Of a DNA stretch of 64,000 nt, positions 9,409-17,755 are shown piece by piece (positions within the stretch are counted from its first letter, which is position 1; each line of letters opens with the position of its first letter). The position numbers and the translations under genes are program-made. The stretch is from assembly GCA_964483245.1 (NCBI GenBank), contig CAZABP010000009.1, positions 41,689 to 105,688 on the forward strand. The letters are read 5' to 3'. The notes beneath the pieces were generated by a model that was not told the DNA's origin, did not search any database, and was given only the letters and a program-made list of their open reading frames with translations. Origin of the DNA: CAZABP01 sp964483245 (lineage in GTDB: Bacteria; Planctomycetota; UBA1135; UBA2386).

Positions 9409-9577
9409 TCGGGTTCGTGGCGGAACGGGGAGAGGCAGGCAGTGGGGGTGTGGCGCTGCCGCAACCGCCGTGCCTCCCGCGAAACGGGCAGTGTGGAACG
9501 TCGAGTGAGCAGATCGTTACGAATCCCACACGACAAGGCCCACCGCCGCGGCGCCGGTGCGCCAGCGGCGCCAGCGG

Positions 9578-10633
9578 CTATGCCTTCGCCGGCGCGGCGT
9601 CGAGCACCTGGCTCAGACGCTTCCCCTTGCGGCCGGCGTGCGCCTTCTTGTGGTACGCGTAGCCGGCGACCAGCGGCATCACGACGGTCGCCTCGCCGAA
9701 CACCATCTGCTCGTGCGCCATCGAGACCTTGCCCCAGGAGCAGGCCTCCTTCAGCGTGGAGCCGCTCAGGGCGCCATCGCGCTCGTCGGCGACCGTGATC
9801 TGCACCGCGTACTTGTGCATCGAGACGTCCTTCCCGAGGCATTCCGCGGCGACCACGATGTCCTGCGCGAAGTTCTTCGGCACGCCGCCGCCGATCATGA
9901 ACAGCCCGGTCTCGGCGGTCGATTCGAGCTTGATCCGCGTCAGCTCGAGGAAGTCCTTGGCCGAATCGATGCTCAGCATCGGCTTGCCCTGCAGCGCCGC
10001 GGCGTGCTGGTGCATGACCAGGCCGAAGCCGGCGCTGCAGTCGCTGAACGCCGGACAGAAGATCGGCACGTCCAGCTCGAACGCCGCGCGCACGATCGAC
10101 TCCTTGTTCTTGCCGTGCTGGACGAGCCAGCGCCCCATCTCGCGGATGAACTCGCGCGACGAGTACGGCTTCGCCTCGAGCGAGTTCGCCAGCTGGTGCA
10201 GCACCTCGTCGCAGGCGCGCAGCTCGTCTTCGTCGATGTAGGTGTCGTAGATCCGGTCGATCGCCAGCTCGCGCAGCTCCTCGTCGTCGACGAACTGCGT
10301 GCCGATCCAGTGCGAGAAGCCGAGCCCCTCGAAGAAGTCCTGGTCGACGATGTTGGCGCCGGTCGACACGATCGCATCGACCATGTGGTGCTGCACGAGC
10401 TGCAGGATCACCTTCTTCAGTCCGGCGCTGATCAGCGAACCGGCCAGGCACAGGATCACCGTGCAGTCGCGGTCGCGCAGCATCATCTCGTAGATCGACG
10501 CCGCCTTCGCCGTGTTGCGCGCCTGGAACGCCATCTTGCGCATCGCATCGACCAGCGGCACCGGGTCGAACGTGTCGAGCGACAGGTGCTCGATCTTCTC
10601 GCGCAGCAATCTGCCCTTCTGTTCGTGCTTCAC
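9578..10633 (-). CDS. Deoxyhypusine synthase-like protein (putative homospermidine synthase)
   Basis: The 351-residue protein matches the DHS fold throughout. It has the NAD-binding segment (LCLAGSLISAGL, 62-73), the glycine turn IGGGVPKNFAQD (247-258) and the region ACSWGKVSM with Lys302, equivalent to the lysine that forms the imine intermediate in eukaryotic and archaeal DHS. Bacteria lack eIF5A, and some bacterial DHS-like proteins have been assigned to homospermidine or related polyamine synthesis, so that is the likelier role here. The start is a GTG at 10633, whose GTGA overlaps the TGA of the secreted-protein gene upstream. The open frame continues further upstream, but that part is antisense shadow. 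Confidence 0.85.
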   Translation of the reverse strand: MKHEQKGRLLREKIEHLSLDTFDPVPLVDAMRKMAFQARNTAKAASIYEMMLRDRDCTVILCLAGSLISAGLKKVILQLVQHHMVDAIVSTGANIVDQDFFEGLGFSHWIGTQFVDDEELRELAIDRIYDTYIDEDELRACDEVLHQLANSLEAKPYSSREFIREMGRWLVQHGKNKESIVRAAFELDVPIFCPAFSDCSAGFGLVMHQHAAALQGKPMLSIDSAKDFLELTRIKLESTAETGLFMIGGGVPKNFAQDIVVAAECLGKDVSMHKYAVQITVADERDGALSGSTLKEACSWGKVSMAHEQMVFGEATVVMPLVAGYAYHKKAHAGRKGKRLSQVLDAAPAKA

Positions 10634-11895
10634 TGGATCACCATCTTCAGCGAGAGACCGGCGCCGCTGCGGGCGAGCGCCAGCGTGAACCGCTCCGGCA
10701 GCTCCCCGCCCATGTGCGCCATCTGCGGCACCATGTCGGGGATCGACATGTCGACCGTCAGCAGCGCGTTGTCGCGCAGCGGTGCCCGTTCGATCTTCTG
10801 ATCCAGCGCAGCGTCGACCAGGCCGCGGATCCCTGCGTTGCCCTGGCCGAACATGCTCTGCAGCAGCCACCCGCCGGCGATCGCAACGTGCGTCGTCATG
10901 ACGCTCTGCCCGCCGAACATCGGATTCGAGGCGGCCATCCGGTCGTCCATCTCGACCGTGACCGACGTGATCGGAACGTCACGGTGATCGGTGCGCGCGA
11001 ACTTGGGGTCGTCGACGAACATCGGGACGTCCGCCATCGACTTCTGCGTCAGCTCGGCGTAGCGCTCGCTGGCGAGCAGGTCGGCCATCTTCTGCGGCTG
11101 CGCCAGGCCGATCACCATCGTCATCGGCGAACCCATGCCGAACGACACCGCCGCGGTGCCATCCTGATAGCCCGCCATCTCGCGCGCCATCGCCACCCAT
11201 TCCGCGCCGCTGAACCCGAGCGCCTCCATGAACGGCATCGTCATGTCGGTCATCACTGGGACGAACGTCGGGTCGAGCGCGAGCCGGAGCTGCATCGCTG
11301 CGTCCTGCTGCGGCAGCTGCGGCGCGCCGCCGGGATGCGCACGCATCGCACCGACGATCTTGGCGAGCTTCGTGTCCGGCACCGGCTGCATGTCGAACGA
11401 CAGGTGCAGCCCTTGATCCTTGTCGCGCGGATTCCCGGTCGAGCGGATCTGCAACCGCTGCATCTGCGCCGGCAGGTCGAAGAGCAACCCGACAAAGGCA
11501 CCGAAGTCCGTCTTGCTGCCGAACATCGCGCCGGCGACTCCGGCCATCCCCTCGGCGCGTGCCCGCGCGTCCTGCAGCTCCTGCGCGAACAACTGTGCCA
11601 GCGCCCGCGGGTTCGTGTCGAGCTCGAGCCCTTCGACGTGGCCGTCCTGCAACTGCGTCACCAGGCGGCCGCCGTCGTCGAGCTGCATCTGGTAGTGCTT
11701 GCCCTGCGGCGGGCGCTGGAGACCCGCGATGTCGCCGTCGAACATCACACTGAGCATCCGCGCATACGTCAGCGTGCTGGTGCGCGCGAACAGGGGACTG
11801 GACGGCGTCGCTGCCGTGGTCGGAGCCGGCTCCTGCGCTGGCAGGAACGGCGCGGCGAGGAGGCAGGACAGCAGCAGGACTCGGGCTCGTTGCAT
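10630..11895 (-). CDS. Uncharacterised secreted protein
   Basis: I do not recognise this 421-residue protein. It starts MQRARVLLLSCLLAAPFLPAQEP, a clear signal peptide with an AXA-like cleavage site (LPAQ). The mature part has alternating strands and helices and is rich in methionine and glutamine, with no visible catalytic motif or repeat. It may belong to the broad class of planctomycete exported proteins that lack a named domain. The start at 11895 was chosen because the signal sequence begins there; the longer frame to 12129 has no signal. Its stop overlaps the GTG of the deoxyhypusine-synthase-like gene by four bases, so the two are cotranscribed, although a functional link is not obvious. 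Confidence 0.72.
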   Translation of the reverse strand: MQRARVLLLSCLLAAPFLPAQEPAPTTAATPSSPLFARTSTLTYARMLSVMFDGDIAGLQRPPQGKHYQMQLDDGGRLVTQLQDGHVEGLELDTNPRALAQLFAQELQDARARAEGMAGVAGAMFGSKTDFGAFVGLLFDLPAQMQRLQIRSTGNPRDKDQGLHLSFDMQPVPDTKLAKIVGAMRAHPGGAPQLPQQDAAMQLRLALDPTFVPVMTDMTMPFMEALGFSGAEWVAMAREMAGYQDGTAAVSFGMGSPMTMVIGLAQPQKMADLLASERYAELTQKSMADVPMFVDDPKFARTDHRDVPITSVTVEMDDRMAASNPMFGGQSVMTTHVAIAGGWLLQSMFGQGNAGIRGLVDAALDQKIERAPLRDNALLTVDMSIPDMVPQMAHMGGELPERFTLALARSGAGLSLKMVIQ

Positions 11896-11975
11896 CGGTG
11901 GATCCGCGGAAAGGGCGGGGGATTGTAGCGAGCCGCGGCCGGCATTCCCGCGCGCGCAGCGGGCCGGGCAATTCT

Positions 11976-12959
11976 TCATCGGCGGAAGTGCGCGACCACC
12001 TCCCGCTCGACGACTTCGACCGGGAGCCGGCTCGGCAGCAGCTCGCGCGTCGACTCGCCGTATGGCTGTGCCGCCGGCACGCCGTAGTACAGCTCCGGAA
12101 TCGGCTCTTCGGGGCGGTCGCAGCACCACAGGCCAAGTCCGTCCGGCTCGAGCTCCTGCAACCGCGTGCGCAACGGTTCCAGGTCGGTGCGCGGCGGGGT
12201 GGCGATCGTGACCAGCTCGAACCAGCTCTCGGTCCGGTCGTGGTAGCGATACAGCGTGCCGCCCGGCGTCCGTTGCGCCGCCAGCACGCGGAACGCACCG
12301 CTCGCCGTGTTCAGCGCCAGGCGATGGAAGGTGGCGCTGCTCTCGAGCACCGCGAGCCCGAGCTCATGGTGCAGCCGTCGCTCGAGCCGGCCGGTGCGGA
12401 ATCCTGCGAGCTGCGCCTGCACCGTCGCGAGCTCCTCCTCGTACAGCGCCGCGAACCGCTGCGGCCGGTCGAGGACCTGCTCGGCGTGTTCGAGGAGCCA
12501 GCGGTAGCGCGCGTAGTCGCGCTGCGGCCCGTCGCGCCCGTCCAGCTCGGCCGCTACCGGCGAACGCTCCGCGTCGGCCAGATGCTTGACGATCCGGTCG
12601 ACGGCGAATGCGCGCCAGGTGTTCAGGACCTGGAAGTCGCCGGTCGCGGCGGCGGCGAGGCAGAGCTCCTCGCGCGCCAGCGCCACTTCCGGCCGCAGCA
12701 GCACCAACAGCGACAGGAACCCGTCGGTGTCGTAGTGGTCGTTCAACACCGCGTGCGCGCCGTCGAGGAACTGCCGCTGCTCGTCGCGGCCGGCCCGCAC
12801 GAAGTTGAGGCAGATCCCGGTGCTGAGGTCCGCCTTCCACACGGCCGGGGTCCGGTTCCCGGGCCAGTGCGACAGGTTCGGCCCGCGCGGGCTCATCCCG
12901 TCGACCGACAGGTGCCACGGCGCGTCCGGTCCAGCGGCGGCGAGGTGGAGGTCCAGCAT
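11976..12959 (-). CDS. Conserved protein of unknown function (LSHWPGN motif)
   Basis: The product is a soluble protein of 327 residues without signal peptide or membrane segment. The N-terminal part holds the string NLSHWPGNRTP followed by KADLSTGICLNF, and a later helix is rich in Arg and Glu (RRLHHELGLAVLE). It resembles a family of uncharacterised bacterial proteins that share the LSHWPG motif, possibly DUF6687, but I cannot confirm this. Nothing in it suggests a catalytic site beyond conserved His and Asp residues near HYDTDGF. The start is the ATG at 12959; a TTG at 13013 would add 18 residues that look unlike a protein start. The tRNA-Asp gene lies upstream on the opposite strand. Confidence 0.7.
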   Translation of the reverse strand: MLDLHLAAAGPDAPWHLSVDGMSPRGPNLSHWPGNRTPAVWKADLSTGICLNFVRAGRDEQRQFLDGAHAVLNDHYDTDGFLSLLVLLRPEVALAREELCLAAAATGDFQVLNTWRAFAVDRIVKHLADAERSPVAAELDGRDGPQRDYARYRWLLEHAEQVLDRPQRFAALYEEELATVQAQLAGFRTGRLERRLHHELGLAVLESSATFHRLALNTASGAFRVLAAQRTPGGTLYRYHDRTESWFELVTIATPPRTDLEPLRTRLQELEPDGLGLWCCDRPEEPIPELYYGVPAAQPYGESTRELLPSRLPVEVVEREVVAHFRR

Positions 12960-13007
12960 CTGCGCTTGGTTAGCGTGCGGGACCGGTCCGGCCAAGCGCG
13001 CCGCAGC

Positions 13008-13035
13008 TTGCAAACGCTCCGCACGTAGCTAGCAT
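13008..13035 (+). promoter_or_regulatory. Putative promoter of tRNA-Asp
   Basis: TTGCAA (13008-13013) and TAGCAT (13030-13035) are spaced by 16 bases and end 18 bases before the mature tRNA 5' end. The -10 element lies in the context GCTAGCAT, a form seen before several other genes in this window. This is a pattern call only. Confidence 0.5.
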
Positions 13036-13053
13036 CCCCGGCCCCCATTGCGC

Positions 13054-13130
<77 letters not shown>

Positions 13131-13274
13131 GTTTCCGTCCCGTCTGTACTGCCGGCGCAGCAGGCCATGCGACCGCGCGGCGCCATCCGAACCGGGAGTT
13201 TGTGACGGCGCTCAGGCGCTCTGAACGTTCGCGCCGAATCTGGCTTCGGAAGACCGCCGGACGACGAGCGAGTC

Positions 13275-14018
13275 ATGGAACCTCCACGCACCCTGACCAA
13301 CCCGCCGATCACGGAGGCTCTGATCGACTTCCGCGTCGACGAGGTGCCGCTTCCGGCCGAGGCAGATCTGCATCGTTTGAAGGTGGCGTTGGCCGAGCAA
13401 TACCCCCACGTTCGGGACCAGCACAGCTTCGAAGCGCGCCTGGACTTCCCCGCTGAAGCAGTGCCGACGCTGCAGGCTGCTGAGCGCGGGGCAACCGGCC
13501 TGATCTTCAGCACAGCCGGACGAGAGCAGCTTGCTCAGTTTCGACGGGACGGCTTCACGCTCAACCGGCTCGCTCCCTACACCTCGTGGGAATCCCTTCG
13601 CCCGGAGGCCGAACGCCTTTGGGGCCGGTTCCTGGAAGGATTCCGGCCCAGAACGGTGCGCCGCCTGGCCGTGCGATACATCAATCGCATCCCGCTGGCT
13701 GGCTCCGTCTTGGCACTTGCTCAGCAACTTGCGTCTCCGGTGCCGACTCCAATCGAACTCGTGCAGTCTGTGGCGAGTTTCGTCACCAGCGTGGTCCTCC
13801 ATGACGTGGTGCCGGATACGGTCGTACGCGTGACTCAGACCGTCGAGCCAGATGCGAGCCACGGCCTCTCGCTGCTTCTCGACATCGACGCGCACATGCA
13901 AGGTGAGTGGGAGCCGGCGGACCCGGTGCTCGCCCGGAACCTCGAGCGCCTTCGCGAAGTCAAGAATCGCGTGTTCTTCAGCAGCCTGAGCCCCACCCTG
14001 TTGGCCCAGTTCGAATGA
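13275..14018 (+). CDS. TIGR04255 family protein
   Basis: The 247-residue protein fits the sporadically distributed TIGR04255 family. It opens with the typical segment TLTNPPITEALIDFRVDEV (proline-rich start, then an E-A-L-I-D-F strand) and has the later conserved block GLIFSTAGREQLAQFRRDGFTLNRL and the C-terminal helix RLREVKNRVFFSSLS. The family has no known biochemical function. Its stop overlaps the start of the next gene (ATGA at 14015-14018), and a third, broken gene overlaps that one in turn. Codon choice is less GC-biased than in the neighbouring housekeeping genes, and the cassette sits just after a tRNA gene, so horizontal acquisition is likely. Confidence 0.8.
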   Translation: MEPPRTLTNPPITEALIDFRVDEVPLPAEADLHRLKVALAEQYPHVRDQHSFEARLDFPAEAVPTLQAAERGATGLIFSTAGREQLAQFRRDGFTLNRLAPYTSWESLRPEAERLWGRFLEGFRPRTVRRLAVRYINRIPLAGSVLALAQQLASPVPTPIELVQSVASFVTSVVLHDVVPDTVVRVTQTVEPDASHGLSLLLDIDAHMQGEWEPADPVLARNLERLREVKNRVFFSSLSPTLLAQFE

Positions 14019-14518
14019 CAACGATCGACTTGCCCGTGCCCGCATTGCCTTGGATCAGCGATCGCGGCATCAGCGACGATGCGGCGCAGATCCGGAATGC
14101 AATCGCGGACCTCCGGGATGAGGGGACGAGCATCCACCTGCGTGAGAGATCAGATGCGCTGGACCTTGCGGCACTGGCTGCGTCCGAGGCGGATTGGGAT
14201 GGGCAAGGTGCGCGTGCGGTCTCGCCTGCAGCTGTCGTGCGAGCGCGCGCTCTCCTGTCTCTGCTCTCCACGACGATTCCTACACCAGATGTCCATGCAG
14301 ATCCCGACGGCGACTTGATCGTGGAGTGGTACGTTTCGGACGAATGGATGCTGACGCTTGCAATCGATGGAGCAGGGTACGTCGCCTACGCCGGCCTCTT
14401 CGGCTCGAACAGGATCCGCGGCTTCGAGATGGTTCACGATGTGCTGCCGCCGGCTCTCGCGGTGGCGATCGCTCGCGTCGTTGCACGCGCGCCGCTGGGC
14501 GCGCATGCCCGTCGCTGA
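14015..14518 (+). CDS. Uncharacterised partner of the TIGR04255 protein
   Basis: I do not recognise this 167-residue protein. Its ATG overlaps the stop of the TIGR04255 gene (ATGA), which fixes the start and implies coupled translation. It is soluble and mildly acidic. A central segment ALAASEADWDGQGARAVSP is followed by an alternating strand region (VHADPDGDLIVEWYVSD, then WMLTLAIDGAGYVAYAGLFG), the kind of small beta-sheet domain seen in proteins encoded next to TIGR04255 genes. The last 14 bases overlap the start of the broken third gene. The gene order suggests that the three products act together, but there is no direct evidence for their activity. Confidence 0.68.
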   Translation: MTTIDLPVPALPWISDRGISDDAAQIRNAIADLRDEGTSIHLRERSDALDLAALAASEADWDGQGARAVSPAAVVRARALLSLLSTTIPTPDVHADPDGDLIVEWYVSDEWMLTLAIDGAGYVAYAGLFGSNRIRGFEMVHDVLPPALAVAIARVVARAPLGAHARR

Positions 14519-14931
14519 GCGCGAGCCGCTCACGCGATTCCTGATCGCATCGAATCAGTTCGCCGCGTCGAAGCTCCGTGTCAAGCCTGTCGCATTCCTA
14601 CCAGCTCCGGACGAGACGACTTCCGTCTTCCGCACGGCGGTGTCGGTTCCGGAAACTCTGGCACCGTCCGTTCCGGAAACTCTGGCACTCGCTCAGGGAA
14701 GCGGCGCCACGGAATCGACAGCTGCATGCCATGGCCGAGTTCCTTGCTGCGGACGCGCATGAGCTCCGCCTCGCCGTGGTGGCCGACGACCGGCCTCGCC
14801 GGCACGCGAGTCTCGTGGGATGGCCGGCGGCGAAGGACGCGCGCTTGCAGCTGGCACAGCTGCTCGCTGTGCGCGCGAGGCTGATCCTGCCCGGTGGCAC
14901 AGCAATCGTTGCCCCGCGTCCCTCGGGATGA
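14505..14931 (+). pseudogene. Broken third gene of the TIGR04255 cassette
   Basis: The ATG at 14505 opens a frame whose first 45 or so residues look like a real conserved protein (LTRFLIASNQFAASKLRVK, then AFLPAPDETTSVFRTA). At about 14641 the sequence runs into a tandem direct repeat and the frame then continues to a meaningless tail. A plausible C-terminal part (RQLHAMAEFLAADAHE.., then RRHASLVGWPAAKDAR) follows in a different frame and ends at 14931. I infer that one protein of about 130 residues was disrupted by an insertion with some loss of sequence. Small proteins with RVKP-AFLPAPD and GWP motifs next to TIGR04255 genes are familiar to me, but I cannot confirm that by search here. Confidence 0.6.
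14646..14688 (+). repeat. Tandem direct repeat, 19-base unit at 24-base spacing
   Basis: The unit GTTCCGGAAACTCTGGCAC occurs at 14646-14664 and again, without mismatch, at 14670-14688, separated by CGTCC. The first copy is preceded by TGTCG (14641). The repeat sits exactly where the third gene of the cassette loses its frame. Multiple short repeats just inside a TG-type tip are a feature of IS21-family ends, so this could be the remnant of an element end. No transposase gene or matching opposite end is visible. Confidence 0.75.
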
Positions 14932-14947
14932 AGCCGCGCCGCGCGCG

Positions 14948-17548
14948 CTACTTCACGAACCGCTCCACGTGCACGTTGCTGAACCGCGCGTCGCCCAGAT
15001 TCGCCGTGTGCTGCACCAGCGCCTGCCAGTACAGGTCGACCCCGACCAGGGCACCGAGGCTCGGGATCGCGAACGGCAGCGCGATCTTTCCCGTCGGCGC
15101 CGGGAGCTGCACGGCAGGGAACACGAGCAGGGTCTGCAGATCGAGCCCGAGCGTGCCCCACGGCGGCAGCGCGATCGCGGCCGGTCCGGCGGCGACCATC
15201 GGCACGGCGAGCTGCGCCGCCGTCGCGTAGCCCGGCTGCGCCGAGATCTCGAGGCTCCAGGTGGTGCCGATCTTCGCCAGGCGCGGCGACCAGAGCTGGC
15301 GGTGGTGGTTCACCAGCAGCGTGCTGGCGGTCCAGTCGCTGCCGCGCACGAGGTCGAGATCGCCATCCCCGTCGACGTCGCCGACCGCGAACGCGCGCGT
15401 CTGCTGCGGCTCGGCCGGCATGCGTGGCCAGGTCGCGTTCATGAACCGCCCCTTGCCGTCGTTCAGGTACAGCTTGTCGTAGTGGTCGTGGTCGCCGCAG
15501 AACGCGTCCAGGTCGCCATCGCCGTCGACGTCGCCGAACGCGATCGCGAGCGTGCGGAAGTAGTCGTAGACGAGGTCGCGGTCGCTGAACGAGCCGTTGC
15601 CGTCGTTCAGGTAGAGGCGGTTGAACCGCCCCAGCCCGGTCCCATCGTTGCCGATCGCGAGATCCAGGTCCCCGTCGCCGTCGACGTCACCGGCGGCGAC
15701 GCAGGCGGTCGGGAACACCCAGCTCGTCGGCAGCCGGCCGAGCGTCGCATCGGCGAACGTGCCGGTGCCGTCGTTGAGCAGCAGCGTCTCCTGTTCGTTG
15801 CTGGTCATACCGTTGCCGAGCAACGCGTCGAGGTCGCCGTCGCCGTCGAAGTCGCCGATCACGAGCGCGCGCGTCTCGTGTGCCTGCGGCGGCAGGCGTG
15901 TCGCAGTCGCGTCGCTGAACTTGCCGGTGCCGTCATTGACGTAGAGCCGTGACACCTCGCCGATGCAGCCGAGCAGCAGGTCGAGATCCCCGTCCTTGTC
16001 GAAGTCGCCGAAGCCGGCGGCGGTCACCGCGTGCGCCGCGACCGGCAGCTGCGTCGCCGTCACGTCGGTGAACTGCATCCCGCCGTCGTTGCGCAGGAGC
16101 CGGCTCTGCTGGCGCAGGTTGCCGAACAGCAGGTCGAGGTCGCCATCCTGGTCGACGTCGCCGAGTGCCAGCGCGGCCGAGTCGTCGATCAGCTGCGGGA
16201 ACGCCGGCGCCGGCACGCGCGTGAAGTTCCCGCGCCCGTCGTTGCGCAGCACGCCGTCCTCCTCGGTCGCCTCGCCGTAGTCGGCGCCGGCAGTCACGAG
16301 GTCCAGATCGCCGTCGCCGTCGAGATCCCCGAGCGCGAGCGCCGGCGCGCCGAACCACGGCGATTCGAGCCGCTCCGGCGTCGCGTTGGCGAAGCGCCCG
16401 GAGCCGTCGTTGAAGAACAACCGGTCCTGCTGCCCGGAATCCGCCGTGATCAGGTCGAGATCCAGATCCCCGTCGAGGTCGGCAAGCACGGCATCGATCG
16501 TCGAGCTCGCGACCTGCGGCAGATGCGTCGCGCTGATGTCCTGGAACCTGCCGGTCCCGTCGTTGCGCAGCAGCAGATCCTCATAGATCGTCGTGAACAC
16601 CAGGTCCGGATCGGCATCCCCGTCGACGTCGCCGAACACGGCGCGCCAGTGATACGGCTTCGTCGCCGGCAGCCGGCCGGCCGTCGCGTCGGCGAACTTG
16701 CCGGTCCCGTCGTTCAGGTAGAGCTGCGCCTGCTCGGTCCAGCCGCCGACGAACAGATCCTGGTCGCCGTCCAGATCGACGTCGCGGAACTGCATCGTGG
16801 AGGTAAGCGACATCAATCCCGGCAGGTGCGTCGCCGTCACGTCGGTGAACTTCGCGCTGCCGTCGTTGACGTACAGATGTCCCAGCCCAGGTCCGGCGAA
16901 CGCGAGGTCCAGATCCCCGTCCTGGTCGATGTCGGCCGCGCCCAGGCTCCACGTGGTGTGTTGGTCGACCGGCAGATGCGTCGCGGTCACGTCGGTGAAC
17001 TTCCCGCTGCCGTCGTTCAGGTACAGCCGGTCGAGCCCGATGTTGCCGCAGATCAGGTCGAGGTCCCCGTCCTTGTCGAGGTCCAGCAGCAGCACGTCGT
17101 AGGTCGCGTCGTCGTCGTTCGGCAGCCGGCCGAACGTCGCGTCGCTGAACCTGCCGGTCCCGTCGTTCAGGTAGAGCCGGTCCTGCCACTGCTCGCCGGA
17201 GACGAAATCCAGATCCCCGTCCTGGTCGACGTCGCCGATCGCGAGGCTGTGCGTGTGCCACAGCCCGACCGGGAGATGGGTCGCGGTCACGTCGGTGAAC
17301 TTCCCGCCGCCGTCGTTGCGCATCAGCCGGTTCTGCGCGCCGGCGACGATCAGGTTGTTGCCGAGCAGCAGGTCCAGATCGCCATCCTTGTCGAAGTCCG
17401 CCGCGCGCACGACGCGCGAGTAGTCGCGCAGCAGCGGCAGGTAGTCCTTCACCGTCTCGGCGAACTGCTGCTGCGCCGGCGCGGCCGCGGCGGCGAGGGA
17501 GAGACCGAGCAGCAACGACAGGGAACGCAGGTCGGACGGGTGGGGCAT
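14948..17548 (-). CDS. Exported FG-GAP/VCBS repeat protein
   Basis: The 866-residue product has a signal peptide (MPHPSDLRSLSLLLGLSLAAAAAPAQ, split by an APAQ cleavage site) and about fourteen FG-GAP/VCBS units. Each carries a calcium-binding-like loop of the form D-x-D-x-D-G-D-x-D, for example DFDKDGDLDLLLG and DVDGDGDLDAFCG, followed by YLNDGTGKF-type strands. Such repeats build a beta-propeller, usually in adhesins or secreted binding proteins. The last 120 residues form a different module (IPSLGALVGVDLYWQALV) shared with the subtilase encoded at 7297-9408. The start at 17548 coincides with the signal peptide; the open frame further upstream is noncoding in appearance. The divergent RNase D gene begins about 208 bases away. 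Confidence 0.9.
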   Translation of the reverse strand: MPHPSDLRSLSLLLGLSLAAAAAPAQQQFAETVKDYLPLLRDYSRVVRAADFDKDGDLDLLLGNNLIVAGAQNRLMRNDGGGKFTDVTATHLPVGLWHTHSLAIGDVDQDGDLDFVSGEQWQDRLYLNDGTGRFSDATFGRLPNDDDATYDVLLLDLDKDGDLDLICGNIGLDRLYLNDGSGKFTDVTATHLPVDQHTTWSLGAADIDQDGDLDLAFAGPGLGHLYVNDGSAKFTDVTATHLPGLMSLTSTMQFRDVDLDGDQDLFVGGWTEQAQLYLNDGTGKFADATAGRLPATKPYHWRAVFGDVDGDADPDLVFTTIYEDLLLRNDGTGRFQDISATHLPQVASSTIDAVLADLDGDLDLDLITADSGQQDRLFFNDGSGRFANATPERLESPWFGAPALALGDLDGDGDLDLVTAGADYGEATEEDGVLRNDGRGNFTRVPAPAFPQLIDDSAALALGDVDQDGDLDLLFGNLRQQSRLLRNDGGMQFTDVTATQLPVAAHAVTAAGFGDFDKDGDLDLLLGCIGEVSRLYVNDGTGKFSDATATRLPPQAHETRALVIGDFDGDGDLDALLGNGMTSNEQETLLLNDGTGTFADATLGRLPTSWVFPTACVAAGDVDGDGDLDLAIGNDGTGLGRFNRLYLNDGNGSFSDRDLVYDYFRTLAIAFGDVDGDGDLDAFCGDHDHYDKLYLNDGKGRFMNATWPRMPAEPQQTRAFAVGDVDGDGDLDLVRGSDWTASTLLVNHHRQLWSPRLAKIGTTWSLEISAQPGYATAAQLAVPMVAAGPAAIALPPWGTLGLDLQTLLVFPAVQLPAPTGKIALPFAIPSLGALVGVDLYWQALVQHTANLGDARFSNVHVERFVK

Positions 17549-17755
17549 CGGTGGGTCCGGGGACGGGGTGGGGCCGCAACGGCGGCCGTCCAGGGCAGTG
17601 CCAGCAGCGCAGGAACCCGAACGGACCCGACCCGGAAAACCCCGCCGGGCCGGCGGCTCGCACCCGCCGATCACCCGCGTCGGACCCGAGGGAGGCGACC
17701 TCGACCGCCGAAGCGCCCGAGGCCCGGGCTATGCTGCGCCGCAGCCCGAACCCGT

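Noticed and set aside
14948..17548. Strongly periodic DNA that could be mistaken for a CRISPR array or tandem repeat locus
   Set aside because: The periodicity comes from about fourteen coding FG-GAP units with varying spacing and diverged sequence; there are no cas genes.
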